Shown piece after piece: positions 10,560 through 24,305 of a stretch of DNA of 64,000 nucleotides. The notes beneath the pieces were generated by a model. The model ran no database searches. It had not been told where the DNA came from and was given only the letters and a program-made list of their open reading frames with translations. Source of the stretch: Macropodus opercularis (lineage: Eukaryota > Chordata > Actinopteri > Anabantiformes > Osphronemidae); assembly GCA_030770545.1 (NCBI GenBank), contig CM061091.1:10782501-10846500 (forward strand). Reading direction: 5' to 3'. How positions within the stretch are numbered: position 1 is the stretch's first letter; every line of letters begins with the position of its first letter. The translations under genes and the position numbers were made by a program.

Positions 10560-13500
10560 ATGGCTCTCAACATACAACGGTTCCTGTTGGTCCTGCTTTT
10601 TCTGGGAAGTCATGGTATGATTTCAGTCTTTACAGTCTTTGGGTATCTCCCAAAATTAAATTCAGTGTTAAAGTCAGAAAATCTGTCAAATTATTCCGTT
10701 TTTTTAATTTGTCACCGTTATGCTTGGTATTGGTCTGTGATACATTTATGTGACCCATGATAATGTGTTTACTCTCACAGTCTGATGCACAGATTTTGTT
10801 TGTTTTTGCTCCTTTTCTGTCTGTCTGTCTTTTTGCTCTCTTCATCTGCCTGCACAGTGTTTATCAGCATTCATTCACAGGTATGTATAAATAAAATTAC
10901 ATAATATAATGTCAGAGATGTTTTAACAGTTTTGAACACACAAAACAAATAGTGATAATTTGTATAAATAGATTCAGTATTTTTTAACTTGATTTAAATA
11001 TTGTTTTTCAGGAGTAATGATATGTCCGGAACAGTACTTCTAATAGATACATGTTTGTATGTTTACAGACAGGTGTGTCTGAGGCATGGACAAAGTCTTG
11101 CAAATGTGACTGTCAAGGGGTTGAATCTCCTACTGAAGAGCCGGATTCCGTTAGGTCTGGCTCTTCCATGGTGCGAGGTCTGGGCTGCATGCCAGGTGAG
11201 AAGCAGCACATACACGCTATATTTTCTTAAACGTACGTAATGCACATGCTGTAAAACAGATGTGTTATCCATTCATAATAGAGGTTTGGTATTCTCAAAT
11301 ATTAACAAATTACATTTCGTGTGCTTACTATGCAGTTTCCAATGCAACATCTTTTTCACATAACCTTGGGTTAAGCAAGAGCAGATTAAATAATGAGGAG
11401 ATAAATCTGATGGAATTTTTATATATATTTTTAGACATATTTTGAGATACATTTAGATAATAAATGCAGATAAATGCATTGACACCGAGACGAGAAAGAC
11501 AAAAACAGCAGGTGACAGCATAGTGTATGTGCAATAATTTGTTATCAACTAAGCTAATAGATTCATGCTTCTGTTTATAAAATGGAAAATCAGTTGACAT
11601 AACCATAAAAAGTAGTATGTGTTCACAAAAATTTCAATGTGTTGCCACTTTTTGTCACATCAGCTGATCACTCAGTCCTTATGTGTACACTACAGGTGGA
11701 TGGAGAGCTTTAATGTGTGGATGTAATAAATCGCGAGACAGAAGGAAGGATGATCACTATATGTACATGCATGAGTGCATTGCTCTCCAGATTTGACACC
11801 ACAGGGTGGACATGCTCCAGTGGACATCCTCAGAGCAGAATACCTCTGCCCAGGCAGCACAATCCTCTAGATTTACTAATTTTAATTAACAGAAAATGAA
11901 AATGTTCTTCCGGAAGTTATTGAGCCCTTTTCTCACCATATCTGTGAGACATAACCCTTTTTCAGAACAGACACACGAAGCCTCACTTCTCCTGATCAGA
12001 TTTGAATAATGTCAGGCTTGAAGAAAAGAATAATTGATGCACAGTAAAATGGTTTCTCTCAGAGAATCAGTGTCAACTGAGCCACAAAGCACATGGCAAC
12101 CGGTGAAGGAGACGTTCAGCAGATAATCATTATCTCAGAACATGATGCTCAGATTATGGGGCTCATAATAGACTGTGGCAGTCGCACAATCACAGAAACC
12201 AGTAATTACCACGATATGGACCTGGTGATGATGAATGATGAGTGAGAAAGATTTTTCAGTGCTGTATCAGATTTTACATCTCCACCGTATGTCTTACCTC
12301 TGGGTTTTCACGTTATTTCATCTTTTTAGTCAGGAAATACATTAGGGAGGACTAAAGAGTCACTCACATTACTGTTATGTAAACACTTATCGCTCAGTGA
12401 GTCACACAGACACTGGAGTAGTAATACTGGGATTAGACAGGATGTGACCCCTGTGCCATATACGCTTAAGCCTGTAGTAAACAAAAACACAGCGGGCTAC
12501 TTTTACTCCAGTTTCTGCTCCATCTATTAGAACGATCCCAATCATACAACCATAATTATATATTTACTAAATCAACAAATTACTTGCTCTCGTGTGTTTG
12601 TGAGTGTGAGAGGGCAGATTGACAGATCAAAACATGAGAGACACAGAGCGAAAGCTGTGGAGAGGAGAACATGGCCATCTGTTTGCTTGCCGCCCTAATG
12701 GATATCAGTGATCTCTCGCTGCGGAGAATTAAACTGCAGGCTTTTAGGATGGGATGGGATATGGGTCGCGCTGGGGATGCTTACGGCAGGGGCTTTGGGA
12801 ACAGGAGGCTGTGGGGATGGGAGTCGGTAAGGGTGAGGTTGGAGTGTTGAGGCAAGGATAGAGAGAATTAAGAAGCCAGACAGGCTTAGCGATGATCACT
12901 TGCTGGTCACATTTCAGTGCTTTTAAGCTTTTCTGTGGACAGAGAGGTGTCCAAGAGGTGGTGAACGTAAAACCCATGTAGCTTGTAAATAATCTTACGT
13001 GAATTAATGAAGAATTATAAATGAAACCTTTACGCCTTAACCCTTGCAGAATGTCCATACCACAAACCTCTGGGCTTTGAGGCCGGATCAGTGAATCCAG
13101 ACCAGATCACCTGTTCTAACCAGGACCAGTACACCGGTTGGTTTTCCTCGTGGCTCCCGAACAAGGCCAGACTCAACGGTCAGGGTTTCGGGTAGGTCCA
13201 GGCCAAAATGCTTTACATAAGAAGAAACAGGATGTAAGCAAAAGATGCAAAGTTTTATTTCAACATTTTATCATCTCAGGAGATTCAAAGTATGTCCACG
13301 TGTTCGTTAGTTGGAAAACAGCTTAACTGCTTGATTATTCCCAACATTTGTTTGTCCTCTAGGTGTGCCTGGCTGTCTAAATTCCAGGACACCAGTCAGT
13401 GGCTGCAGATTGACCTGAGAGAGGTGATGGTGGTGTCCGGGATCCTCACTCAGGGTCGCTGTGATGCTGACGAGTGGGTCACCAAGTACAGTGTTCAGTA

Positions 13501-13871
13501 TCGCACAGACGAAAACCTCAACTGGATCTACTACAAAGACCAGACTGGAAACAACAGGGTCAGTTCATTTCAGAAGTCAGCAATTTAGATACTACCTCAT
13601 AACTCAGGGAGGAGGACGATGCCATTTATCTCCTCGATGAAAATGTGATCAAATCGTATCTGAAACTGCATCAAAGATTGACCGCTCCCCTTGCTCTTGC
13701 TCTTCTCTCTCTCCTTAGGTGTTTTATGGAAACTCAGACCGTTCCTCATCGGTGCAGAACCTCCTGCGGCCACCCATCGTTGCACGCTTCATCCGCATCC
13801 TCCCCCTCGGGTGGCACACTCGCATTGCTCTGCGTCTGGAGCTGCTGCTTTGCATGAACAAATGCATTTGA
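10560..13871 (+). CDS. rs1: Retinoschisin 1
   Basis: Secreted discoidin-domain adhesion protein of the retina that forms disulfide-linked octamers. Exons are 10560-10614, 10858-10880, 11069-11195, 13050-13191, 13363-13558 and 13719-13871. They give 231 aa; human is 224 as I recall it. Exons 4 and 5 have the same lengths (142 and 196) as I remember for human. The signal peptide is MALNIQRFLLVLLFLGSHG. The Rs1 region has CKCDCQG and GCMPECPYH, carrying the Cys pair used for subunit linkage. The discoidin (F5/8C) domain runs from about residue 69, with [47 protein letters not shown] and LPLGWHTRIALRLELL. The C terminus CMNKCI keeps the spacing of the human CVSKCA. The start is the ATG directly before the signal peptide. 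All splice phases agree. Confidence 0.97.
11196..13049. other. rs1 intron 3, no recognisable features
   Basis: The longest rs1 intron (1.85 kb), AT-rich, separating the Rs1-region exon from the discoidin exons. Open frames inside it are short and match nothing I know. No repeats with clear ends were seen. Confidence 0.6.
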
Positions 13872-16800
13872 ATTTCTGCTCCCACCGTCCTTGAGGGCTT
13901 ATCCTTAAATTTCATTTTTACCCAAAACCCTATCTATCATCATAGTTTTGCATCTGTTGTATCCACAGATTTACCCTCATTTACTGTAGCTTCATACTGT
14001 ATATATACACCACAATTTAAGGAAAATTATTCTGCTTAAAACCTTGACTGAATTGAAATATGTGTTTGATATGCTCAATGAGCTTCCATTCATTGCACTC
14101 TCCATTGTCTGTGTTAAACCAGTCTCACACTGGGGGCTTTAATTTCACGAGTTCTCAATAGATTGTTCCTTTTTGCAATGAAATGGCATAAATTCAAAGC
14201 AATAATTAGGCCAGGAGAGGCAGCGTTGCTATGGAGGTTGTAGCCACAGGTCTGGGACAAGCTCTTCCAAAACATTTGTGTCTGTCTGTGGCAGGTCTAA
14301 GAATTTCTGTCAGCGTCTCGTGATAATTAACGGAGAACAGGGAATTTACAATTCTGTACCTCTCAGTCAGTGCTGCCTTTGTATTAAATTTAAAGGATAT
14401 TCTTTGTATAGTGTCCATTTATTTTCTTTCTCTTGGCAAAGACAGAAGCTTAAACTATGGTTTGTGTGGCCAAATTGAGACAATTTATTCACTTACTGTG
14501 ATTCTAAAACACATCCTGCTGCTCTAGTCAGTGGCTATTCTTTGTAAAATGTTGATGTAACAGCTATAAAGTTTTGACCAAATGACTAAAAACACATTTA
14601 GTTAATAATGCAGATCTTTTTTTTTTCTTTAAATGATCTCCCGAGATTCTCCTATTAGTTTCATAACCTTTACCTCAGGTTTTACATTGTGTTGCTTCTG
14701 TGCTATGCTACAAAGATTGAATAATGAAAATGTCACTAAAATTCAGTTGTAGTTTTATTTTGTGGTCAACTCCTGATATTTAAAATTCAGTATCCCCTGA
14801 TGCTTTGGGAATACGTTGCATTTTTATTTATTCTGAACATGTGTTCTTTATTGTATCATTCATCGTCCTTCATTAAACATGTCAGTTCTCATGACGTTTT
14901 GGTCGTACAGCACAAACATACAGTATGAGCCATTCAAAAATGTACAGTTGGCTTTTATTATGAGACCCTATCATTTTAAAGTAGAATGGCCAGTATAGAT
15001 ACACTCTAATATTTGTATTTACACCTGGTAGGAAGTGGGGAACAGCTGAAATGAAAAAAAAAAAAAGATGTTTTAGGAAACACATTCATATTTGTGAACA
15101 GAGATTCTTCGTCTTGTTGTCTTGGTTCTCGGCATAAGAGACTTGCCTCCATTTCCATCGAATGTGTGGCGCCAGTAAACTAATGTAAGGCTTCAGGTCA
15201 CTGGCAAGGCAAGCTTAGTCATCTCTCCTATTAATCATAAAAACGCACATCAGCAGGAACATACAATCATTATCAATCACAAATTTCCATAAGACACAAC
15301 ATAACCGTTCTGGCTCATCTTCAAGGACAATCGAAATCAAATTAAAACAACAACAACAACAACATATGTATGCAGAGCGATGTCTTGTACAGTATACAGT
15401 ATGAACAGTGAAAGCACATTTTACTTCTCTGTCCTCTCTGTGCTATGTTTTGCTCCAATCTAAGTAATCACAGAACACTCTGCATCAGCCTGTCTCTTTC
15501 TTTGTTATTGCTTTCAATCAATCAGCCATAATTGGTTTGTCTGCTGTTTGTATCTTCATTTTGATTGATGAAAAAAAAAAAAACATGAAATGATCAAAAT
15601 GTTTCTTCAGTTCACAGATGCTTTGAATTCTGCACAAATGCATCCATCTTTCTTCCCCTCCCCCGAGTATTTCTCGTTGGATTCCAGCTCACAAACCTCA
15701 ACGGAGGAAGAAGGACTGAGGGGTAAAGGGCAGACTAAGACAAAAAGACACTGTAAACTTTGCTTAGGCCACAAATCGTTTTTGTTCTACAGAACTGAGT
15801 ATTTTATATCATCCACAGGTCAGTAGACAACAAGTAAATGCTTTCATGAATGATCAAGTTCAGTAAATCATCCCTGATCATGAGTACTGATGTTAGAAAA
15901 AGTTGCATAAACAATAAATTTGATTTGCTAAAAGGCATTTACAAAAACAAGCTTTGCACACAGAACATGTAAACAAACACATTAAAGGATAAGTCTGGTG
16001 TTATCCCATGCATTTGTTTTCAACACCTTTCTAAAAAACTGAGCCAGCCACAGTTTTAGCGTATGACCCCTTACAATGGCAGTGTACAGCACATTTGAAC
16101 ACACATTTTGCCAATAGTGTCCAGCCCTGTAGGCAGCTGAACTTCGTTAATGTTATGTCCCGTTTCCGAGCGCTAAGTTAGAAACCAATGATGAAAACAC
16201 CAAATGCTATTGTTTTCAAAATGTCATAATTTCACACAGTACATCATTATATTATTATTATTTAACAGTCATATAGGTCAATGTTTCTCTAGCTTTACTT
16301 ACTGTATAGTGACTGTTGTGAACTTGTGATGGAGTATTTTTGTATTGCATCTAGAAATTATAGGGTGACCGCCACCACCACTTCCATTTTGAAAGCCTGG
16401 GAGCTCTTTTGGGTCTCAGCCCACAATTCGCTGGTCATGACTGAAGCAGCGCTGGCCAATGTAGAATTAGCCAATGTTGTACTGTATGTCATATTTCTGG
16501 CTACTGTTTTCAGTTGCAGATTATGTGCATTAATGGCAACAAGGTTTACTCAAAATAAAGTTGCGCATGTCTATCAATGGCTTTTAGATGATAACTGAAG
16601 TCTGAGGCACACAGCAATAAACTACTGTACTTCTCCTTCAACTCCACAGTCAAATCGAATTAGTGAGAATTCCGAAAACATAGAATATAAACAGGCATGT
16701 CCTTTAAATTCTTAAAGGTTTGTAGATGAGGTAAGTTTTTTTGTTCGTTTGTTCTCCTACACTCCTACGCTTAAAATGGTAAATCAGAGGCCAACTTCAG

Positions 16801-17802
16801 TGCCGCGATGTGGGAAAGGACGCTCATCACTTGCAGTTAAGGCTGTCGACAAAACCAACATGGCAGCATGGAGCTAGATAAAAAGCTGAACGACTGACTG
16901 AGTGAGGTGACAGTTACAACATGTCAAGCACAGAGCTTAACAGTCTCATTTAGGCTGATATGCTAACAAGTCCTAATGACAAACAGCCCATGAAGGTCAT
17001 GGGCAAATTTTTACTACAGTATTTGTAATGTCAGATATATTAACACTTTGGGCAACAGGTATTCATCAGTATTTCTTTACATTTTAATGAAACAATCAAA
17101 AAAAGGTAAAAGTAACACGATATAACATGAAATCTGTTTATAACATATCAAATTGACAAAAAAGGACATTCACCATTATTAAATATTCCTTGTGACATAT
17201 TGTATTATCAACACATAAATATCTATTTATTTCTCTGTGTCGAAACTAAAGCTCTTGCAATTACACATTTACTTCTATATTACCTTATAACATTCCCATA
17301 AAGCCTACATACTGTGTCATTTATAGCTTATATCCTTAAATTCAAAACAAATAAATATTTAATAAATAATGTTGATATAAACCCCTTTTTTTTTCTTATC
17401 AAATATTATATGTTGAAAAACATTTGAGTTTATTGGCCACTGGCGTGACAGCAGCTCTCTGATGTGTTGCGGTAGTGTCCTGTGAAGATGGCAGCAAATA
17501 GGCCACATAGGCAGTGTCTCCATGTCAGGTAATATCAGCTTATTGTGATATTCAAACATTGCTAAGTAGAGAGAGAATAAGATACGACTCATACAGCACT
17601 GGCATCCCGAGAGGGAGTGAGCCCTTTCCTGTCTTTGATTCCCTAAACTGGCGTTTGGCTCGTCGGCGTCTAGTCTTTGTAGATATTACAGACATGAGGA
17701 TCGACACATAACTGCGCTTCTGATGAGCACTTGATCCAGAGAAAAAGGCTTTCATCTGTCTGGCAGATGCTTCCATATCCCCGATGGTGTGGTTTAGGTG
17801 GT
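13872..17802. other. Tail-to-tail region: 3' UTRs of rs1 and cdkl5
   Basis: The region is AT-rich, with possible rs1 poly(A) signals such as ATTAAA near 14872. A (CAA)n tract lies near 15344-15363. A block at about 15985-16560 reads like an old dispersed repeat, but I could not delimit it. The right part holds the cdkl5 3' UTR. No coding exon was found. Confidence 0.5.
17429..17434 (-). terminator. cdkl5: Candidate cdkl5 poly(A) signal
   Basis: AATAAA on the minus strand, about 370 bp after the cdkl5 stop codon (17803). It is the first canonical hexamer I noticed past the stop. Transcript ends are needed to confirm it. Confidence 0.45.
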
Positions 17803-18210
17803 TTAAAGCGCTGTCTCCTTCAGATCATTGAGGTTTGGCATCCTGGTGCGGGAGGCTCTGGTAAATGTGGGTCCGTTTTTCCCCGGTTTGATACCCAGTT
17901 GCTCAGGGGTGAACTGAGCACCCTCCGCCCGTTGTAAAGCGGAAACGTGCCAGGTGGACTCGATCTGTCCTGGGATGGGGTAGGTGGCTTTGCGGCTCTT
18001 AGCCTGTGCAGAGCTACTCACCCCGGTGTGCCCCCTGCTCTCGGCGTGCCCCCGACCCTCGGAGTAGGCCGGTTTAGAAGAGGGCTGTGGAGGGTTGGTT
18101 AGGGGGGCTTGGAAGCGCAGGTCGGGGGGAGGAGCGGGTGGAGGCTGTCCTTGATTTGAAGAAGAAGGAGAGAGGTGAAGAAGTCTGCGGAGCGACTTAA
18201 GTGGTTGGCT
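17803..18210 (-). other. cdkl5: cdkl5 last exon with conserved ETAL C terminus
   Basis: Encodes the last 135 residues. It starts SQPLKSLRRLLHLS (human SQPLKSLRKLLHLS) and ends RTRMPNLNDLKETAL followed by TAA at 17803-17805. This tail is the one I recall for the brain-predominant human CDKL5 isoform, not the longer 1030-residue isoform. The end resembles a PDZ-binding motif (x-T-x-L). Between these blocks lie Pro-rich and Gly/His-rich stretches. Confidence 0.88.
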
Positions 18211-21200
18211 CTGGTGGGAGAGAAAGACCAGTTAGACCATGGATCTTAATACACCCAGCAGAGGGTTATTCTGTCCATAAACATATCAAACCTTATTAGC
18301 TTATATAAATACCTATTAATTTATATAAATAAATGACACAGTGAACAATATTTCTCCAGCTTTTTAGTAGTACTGAACCTCATTCTTATTTTATATTTTA
18401 TTTTGCATACAGTACATATAGTCAAGTTCAAAATTATTCATACCCCTAGCAAATTCTGACTTTGTTACTTTTAGTCAACCAGTCAACCAAATCAAGTTTT
18501 GTCTTGATTAGAAATGACACAGGTGTCTCCCAGAAGATAATAAGACTATGTACAGGAGGTATCATTGTGGAAAAAAATATTACTTGGCAAGTCCAAAATT
18601 ATTCATACCCTTCTCAATAATCAATAGAAAAGCCTTTATTGACTATTACAGCAATCAAATGCTTTTTGTAAGTGCTGATCTGCTAGTATTTTTGCCCAGT
18701 CATCTTTAGCTCTAACTCTTTTAGGTTGGAGGGTCTCCTTGCCATCACCCTGATTTTTAGCTCCCTCCACAGATTCTCAATTGGATTTAAGTCAGGACTC
18801 TGGCTGGGCCATTGCAAAACATTAATGTTTTTGTCTGCTAACCATTTCTTCACCACTTTTGCTGTGTGTTTTGGGTCGTTGTCCTGCTGGAATAGTTTCT
18901 CTGCAGACTGTCTAATGTTGTTGTTGAAAACTTTGATGTATTGCTCCTTTTTCATGGTGCTGTTTACTGTGATTAGGTTCCCTGGTCCCAAAACATTAGG
19001 TTCCCACCACCATGTTTGACAGTGGGGATGGTGTTCTTAGGGTTCCTTTTCTTTTTTTACGCCAAAGGAAAGCTACATCATTGTGGTGGTGTCCTCTTTG
19101 GTCTGCGTCCGTGGAACCCAGCGGAGTGCAGTTCCCATTGGACTGTCTGCCTTGAGATGTTGCCACGAGCAGAGGCCAGATTCATCAGGATGGCCTTGGT
19201 GGTGATCCTTGGATTCGTTTTTACCTTTCTCACTATCCTCCCGGCCAGCACAGGTGTGAGAGACTTTTCACAGTGTGCAACGTCTTGTATGTTTGAATAA
19301 TATTTTGCACTGTAGCTAATTAAACTGCAAAACATTTAGATACGGTCTTATAGCTCTTTCCTGACTTGATCAGCCACAGGTCCTCAGCTTTTTTGTCTTA
19401 GTCATAACTGTCCAAACCAACAGCAGAGAGCTTCTGTTTTTCACTTGTTGAGTTGATTAAAGCTGCTGTTCCCAATGAATCAGGGTAATTAGGCTGCTTT
19501 AGAACAGCTTGGACTATTTGGAAGGGTATAGAACTTGGGATTTTTCCATAGACTGTGACAGTTTTCAAAGGGTACTGTATGAATAATTTTGGACTTGCCA
19601 CATTTTGTTCAAATGTAAATAAAATATGAGTAATATTTCTTTCCACAGTTATGCCTCTTATTATCTTCTGGGAGATGTCTAATCATGACAAAGCTTGTTG
19701 GTTGAATAAAAATAACTTTAAGTCAGAATTGACTTCCAATAATATAGTATTTTACAGCCTAATCTATTTTAATAATAGCTGAGCAGTTGTTGCAGAATGA
19801 TTTTGTCCGATCTCACACATAAGTTATTTTTATGTGACAAAAATAACATAATTTACCTGTCATTATCATGTCATATCATATCATTAACATATTAATGACC
19901 AATACTATGCACTTGTTGGATAAATATCATAGCCTCATGTACAGTAGAAGCATACCTGAGAGTGTGAGTCCACAGGTTTGTCGTGTGGCCAGTCGTTCAC
20001 TCTCTCTCTCTCCCTCCCTCGTTCTCGTTCTCTCTCCCTTTCTCTCTCCCGTTCTCTCTCCCTCTCTCTGTCTCGGTCTCGATCCCTGCTCTGTTCTCGC
20101 TCCCGGTCTCGGGAGCGCTCTCGGTTTTTCCGCCGGCTGCCGTGATGAGAGGACGACTTGGAGCTTCTCTGCAGGGACATGTGTTCTTGGCCATTACCAG
20201 GAACCTAACATTTCAGACACAAAACACAGGGAGATATTAGTCATTCAACATATTTACTTCAGGTAAACGTACTCCTCTATGCAGTGAGGTTACCACGTGC
20301 ATTTTCATCACCCAACACATCTCAAATATCCAGACGAAAGCTCTTCATGCACCCCCCTGATGGTACCACACAAAACACAAATGAAGATTAGTGATGACTT
20401 CATACAGGTTCTTCTGACTGAGCATGTTTAGACAGCCGTTAATGTCAAACCATTTGTTATTCAGCAGTGGGTTCACGGTGCACAAAAATATCTACATTGA
20501 TACAAAACAAAGCTGCAAAGTTTCAATTCGGTGAAAGCAGAAATATTTGGACTGAAACCATTTTTCAGTCTTGAGTTAGATGACCCTCACATCATGTTGA
20601 TTTAAAAAGGATGAAGTTGTGGCCTCAGAGGCCTGCAGAGCACACAGTGCGGCATAAAATCTGTGCCTTACAAGCCACGTGAATGCAAGGTGACTGCATT
20701 TGACAAACAAGACGAATGGATGCACAAACATCGTGCAGTATTAGACTCAAAACATATTTGAAATCCTTTCAGTGTGGAATACTTTTAACGATAGTTAACG
20801 ATAAGCTTCTTGAGAGGATTTCAAACCAGGCGATTTTGAGTTAACATGCAGCCATAGTGTCGAGGTTAGATTACTGGTGAGGCAGGGTAGGGCACGGTAG
20901 GCTGGTGTTGTACCATGGGCGAGGCGACTACAGGAAGGACTTTGACAGCTGCGTTGTGCTTTAAGCTATTCTTAGAGCTAAACAGGGGGAAAAGACTTTT
21001 CTTGATGCTGGGATTCCTCCTGTCCTCCATGTCTGTCTGTGGAGCACAAGACGCACAGCCACAACTCTCAACACATAAGTCAAGCAGAAATCAACAGCAG
21101 CATCTGTTTATTTCAGTTAGTGCCTTCATTATTTCAGCCATAATTTAGAGTTATAACACAGTATAGTTCAAAGTCAGTCACATGGCCAACAAAGTCCTAA

Positions 21201-24200
21201 TTAAATTGACCCTTTATCTAAAATCTAAGTGGAATTCTGCTTGATTAAGTTGGAGAGCTAGATGTAGAAGACAACACAACTAAAGGGACAGAAGCTACCG
21301 TGTGATCTGTCTGACGGCTGCTCCTTATAACATAGCAAAAACTAAAAACAACAAAACAAGAACCATGTTGTGGATAACATCTGTGTTTATCCAGTCAGTA
21401 ACATTAGTTCATGTTCAGAATGTTAATCAAAAATATATTTTTGTTATTACAATAATCCTTGAATTTTTACATGTTTAGTCAGAGTTCTTATAAAAAATTC
21501 TCAAAGAAACTGATAAAGTAATAAAAAAGGACGTGTGTGCTGGATTAAAATATTTAAGTGGTCTTACTATCTGTGTCTTCTTCTTTTTCTTTTTAATGGC
21601 TCTGAAGAAGCCTTGTTTTTCCTTTTCTTTGATGGGCTCTGGAGGATTCATGACCATGGCTTCTGCAGCAGTCCTACGTAGACAAACATAACCAAAGCGA
21701 AGTGTAGAGTAGGCACAAAGTGACTACACAGTAATGTGCGCTGTTCTACAACCAAAAATGACTACTACCAAAAGTAGTATATGTTACTTAAGTCAGATGT
21801 TGCAGCGCTGTCTGGCAATGCAGTGAAGAAATACCAATAAAAAAAAACAATGACTGACCAGTCAAAAGCCGTCTGGCGTTTTGAGTGGTTGACCATTGCA
21901 ACAGGGTCTCCAGGTACAACAGGCATGACTGGCCCTCGGCCTTGACCGACACCGTCGTGGAAAGAAGCCGAATTATCTGGTCTGGGAGAAGGAACTGGAA
22001 CGAAACCAGGAGGCAAAATCGTTTAATGTGTATTGAAAATCAGCTTTAAATATTAGTCACGTGTACTGAATTCTCAGTCAATTTTACCACACATTTCCCA
22101 AAACATCTGCATTGCGTATTTAAACTCTGCCCTCTTAAGGGTTGCAGGCTGACAGTGTTCACACGTACATACAAACCACTCACTCTCGCATTCACACCTA
22201 CAGACAATTTAAACTTTCCGATCAACCTATGTTTTTGGACTGTGGGAGAACCTGGAGAACACCCACGCAGACACAGGGAGAACATGCAGACCCTCACAGA
22301 AAGGCACCTGGAATTGAACCCAGGACCTTCTTGCTGCGAGGCAACGGGTCACCACCACACCACAGTGCAGCCTAAACCCAAGTAGTTTTTTTAACCTTTG
22401 TAATTAATTGACGTTACACAAAAAAGCATTTATGTTCATGTTGCTTTGTCTTTCTTTTGATATTGTCTAATTGTCTTAAAATGCAACATCTCACACTGTT
22501 TGTGGTTTGCTGCGTCCTGTTTCCTACCCCGGTAGAAGCTGCCCACTCTTCGCGGCATGGACTCGGTGAAGATCATTCGGTTTTCCTTGGAGGAACTTCC
22601 ATCCTCTCCATGTGGGTCGTGGTACATCCCAACCTATGACACACACATTTTATACAAACACACAAATACACGCATGCGCACAGGACCATACAAAGCTCCT
22701 TAGTACATGTTTGAGGCTGACAATTCCATTGTTCAAGCTTGACTTTTCATTAGCTTCCACATTCTTGACTTGCGCACACTCACAAGACATTTAGGACAAA
22801 GCTTTTCTGTGAGGTTACATTTATACCAGCGACAACATGCATTGAAGCTGCTGACTTGAGTAGTTACAGAAAAAGCTATGGCAACCAGCGGTCAGAAGAG
22901 CTACTGTCCGTAGCTACTGATGAGTCAGGGGGTCGGACCTCGTTTTTAGAGCGCTGTGTAAGAAAAGCAGCAGTGTTGTCCCGCGTAGAGTCTTTGATGG
23001 GGGCACAAGGGTGGCTCATGTCTTTAGGGGACTGCTCACTCTGTTGGAAAGATGGACAGGCGCAGATCAAAGCAGACTGGAGAAGCAGCATGAAGCAGTG
23101 ACAAAGACAAAGTGAGACACTGACAGTCCCTGCAAACACACATCACTTGGTGAAGCACGTAGATTTGCAGACATTTACTATAAATATAGACAAAAAAAAA
23201 TCCACCCTTTAGCGGTTGTAGCGGCAGCTCTGAAGATGTAGAGCCAACGTTTCTCTTGTTTTTGTCAGCGTTTTATAGGGTGAATTTTTTTTAACACACA
23301 CAGGAATGTCTGCTACTAACCCTCGTCATGTCATCAGTGCAGTCCTCCCTTGAGGAGCTCACTGAGTGCCCAGCGAGGGTGGCCCGGTGCTGCAGCTGGG
23401 GGGAGAGGAGCTGCAAGCTACTGGCTCGGGTGGGTATCGCCTGTCCTGGTGCAGGCAAGCCCATCATCCCACCCTCAACCCCGTGTGGTCTGTGGCGTTC
23501 CCTCCTCACATACATGGAATGGCGTTGAGGCCGTTGCTGGGATGAGAAGGGGGAGGTATAGCCCAGGCCGTAATGATAAGACTCGTGTGGGGAAGGCAGA
23601 GTGTGAGTAGAAGGCATCCCTGCTCCTCCTGGATCTAAGAGCTCTGGAGCTGCGGCATCTTCTGGAGAAAAGAGTGGTTGGATTAACTGAGGAAATTTGT
23701 GAAAAAGTTTTGTTTGCCTTAAACAATAATTAACTATATCTGAATTATATGTTTGAATAGAAATCTCTCTTGAACCTACCTGGTGCTAAAGATTTATGTC
23801 TGGATTTGTGTCTGGACGAGGAGTCTAATGTGCTGCTCTCCATACGGACATTGCCGCTGCTACGAGAGGCGGGACTGTGCCCGGATCGATCGCTGTGACG
23901 TGTGGAGGGGCTGCCTGGTGGCCCGGGTGGACCTGAAGGGGCATTAAGGTCTAAACAGCTGGAAGGGAAAAAGCGGGCAGCGGGTCCCACCCCTGCCGTT
24001 GTGTTGGAGTTTGGGTCTTCTGGGTGGAGTCGAGTATCGCTGAGGTTTCCTACAGATTTGGCATCACTCAGAGCGCTGTGGCTCTTCGACAGGCTTAGAT
24101 AAGACGCAGAACTCTTGGAAGAGGAGGACATGGATCCATGGGCGGAGTCTGCCATGCTGTGCGCATGTCGGCCATGTTGTTTCTCTGTTCCAGACTGCAG

Positions 24201-24254
24201 CGTGTTGGTCTTGCCATCCAGGAAGGTGTGGCGGCTGGCCTGTTGCTGCTGTTG

Positions 24255-24305
<51 letters not shown>

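Noticed and set aside
10328..10753. 141-codon plus-strand open frame over the rs1 first exon
   Set aside because: It is a different frame across the rs1 promoter, exon 1 and intron 1; the rs1 signal peptide explains the coding signal.
15985..16560. Block starting AGGATAAGTCTGGTGTTATC that resembles a dispersed fish repeat
   Set aside because: I could not define ends, terminal repeats or a family, so it is only mentioned in the intergenic entry.
19868..20266. Plus-strand Ser/Leu-rich frames
   Set aside because: Antisense of the Arg/Glu-rich cdkl5 exon; composition comes from the CT repeat.
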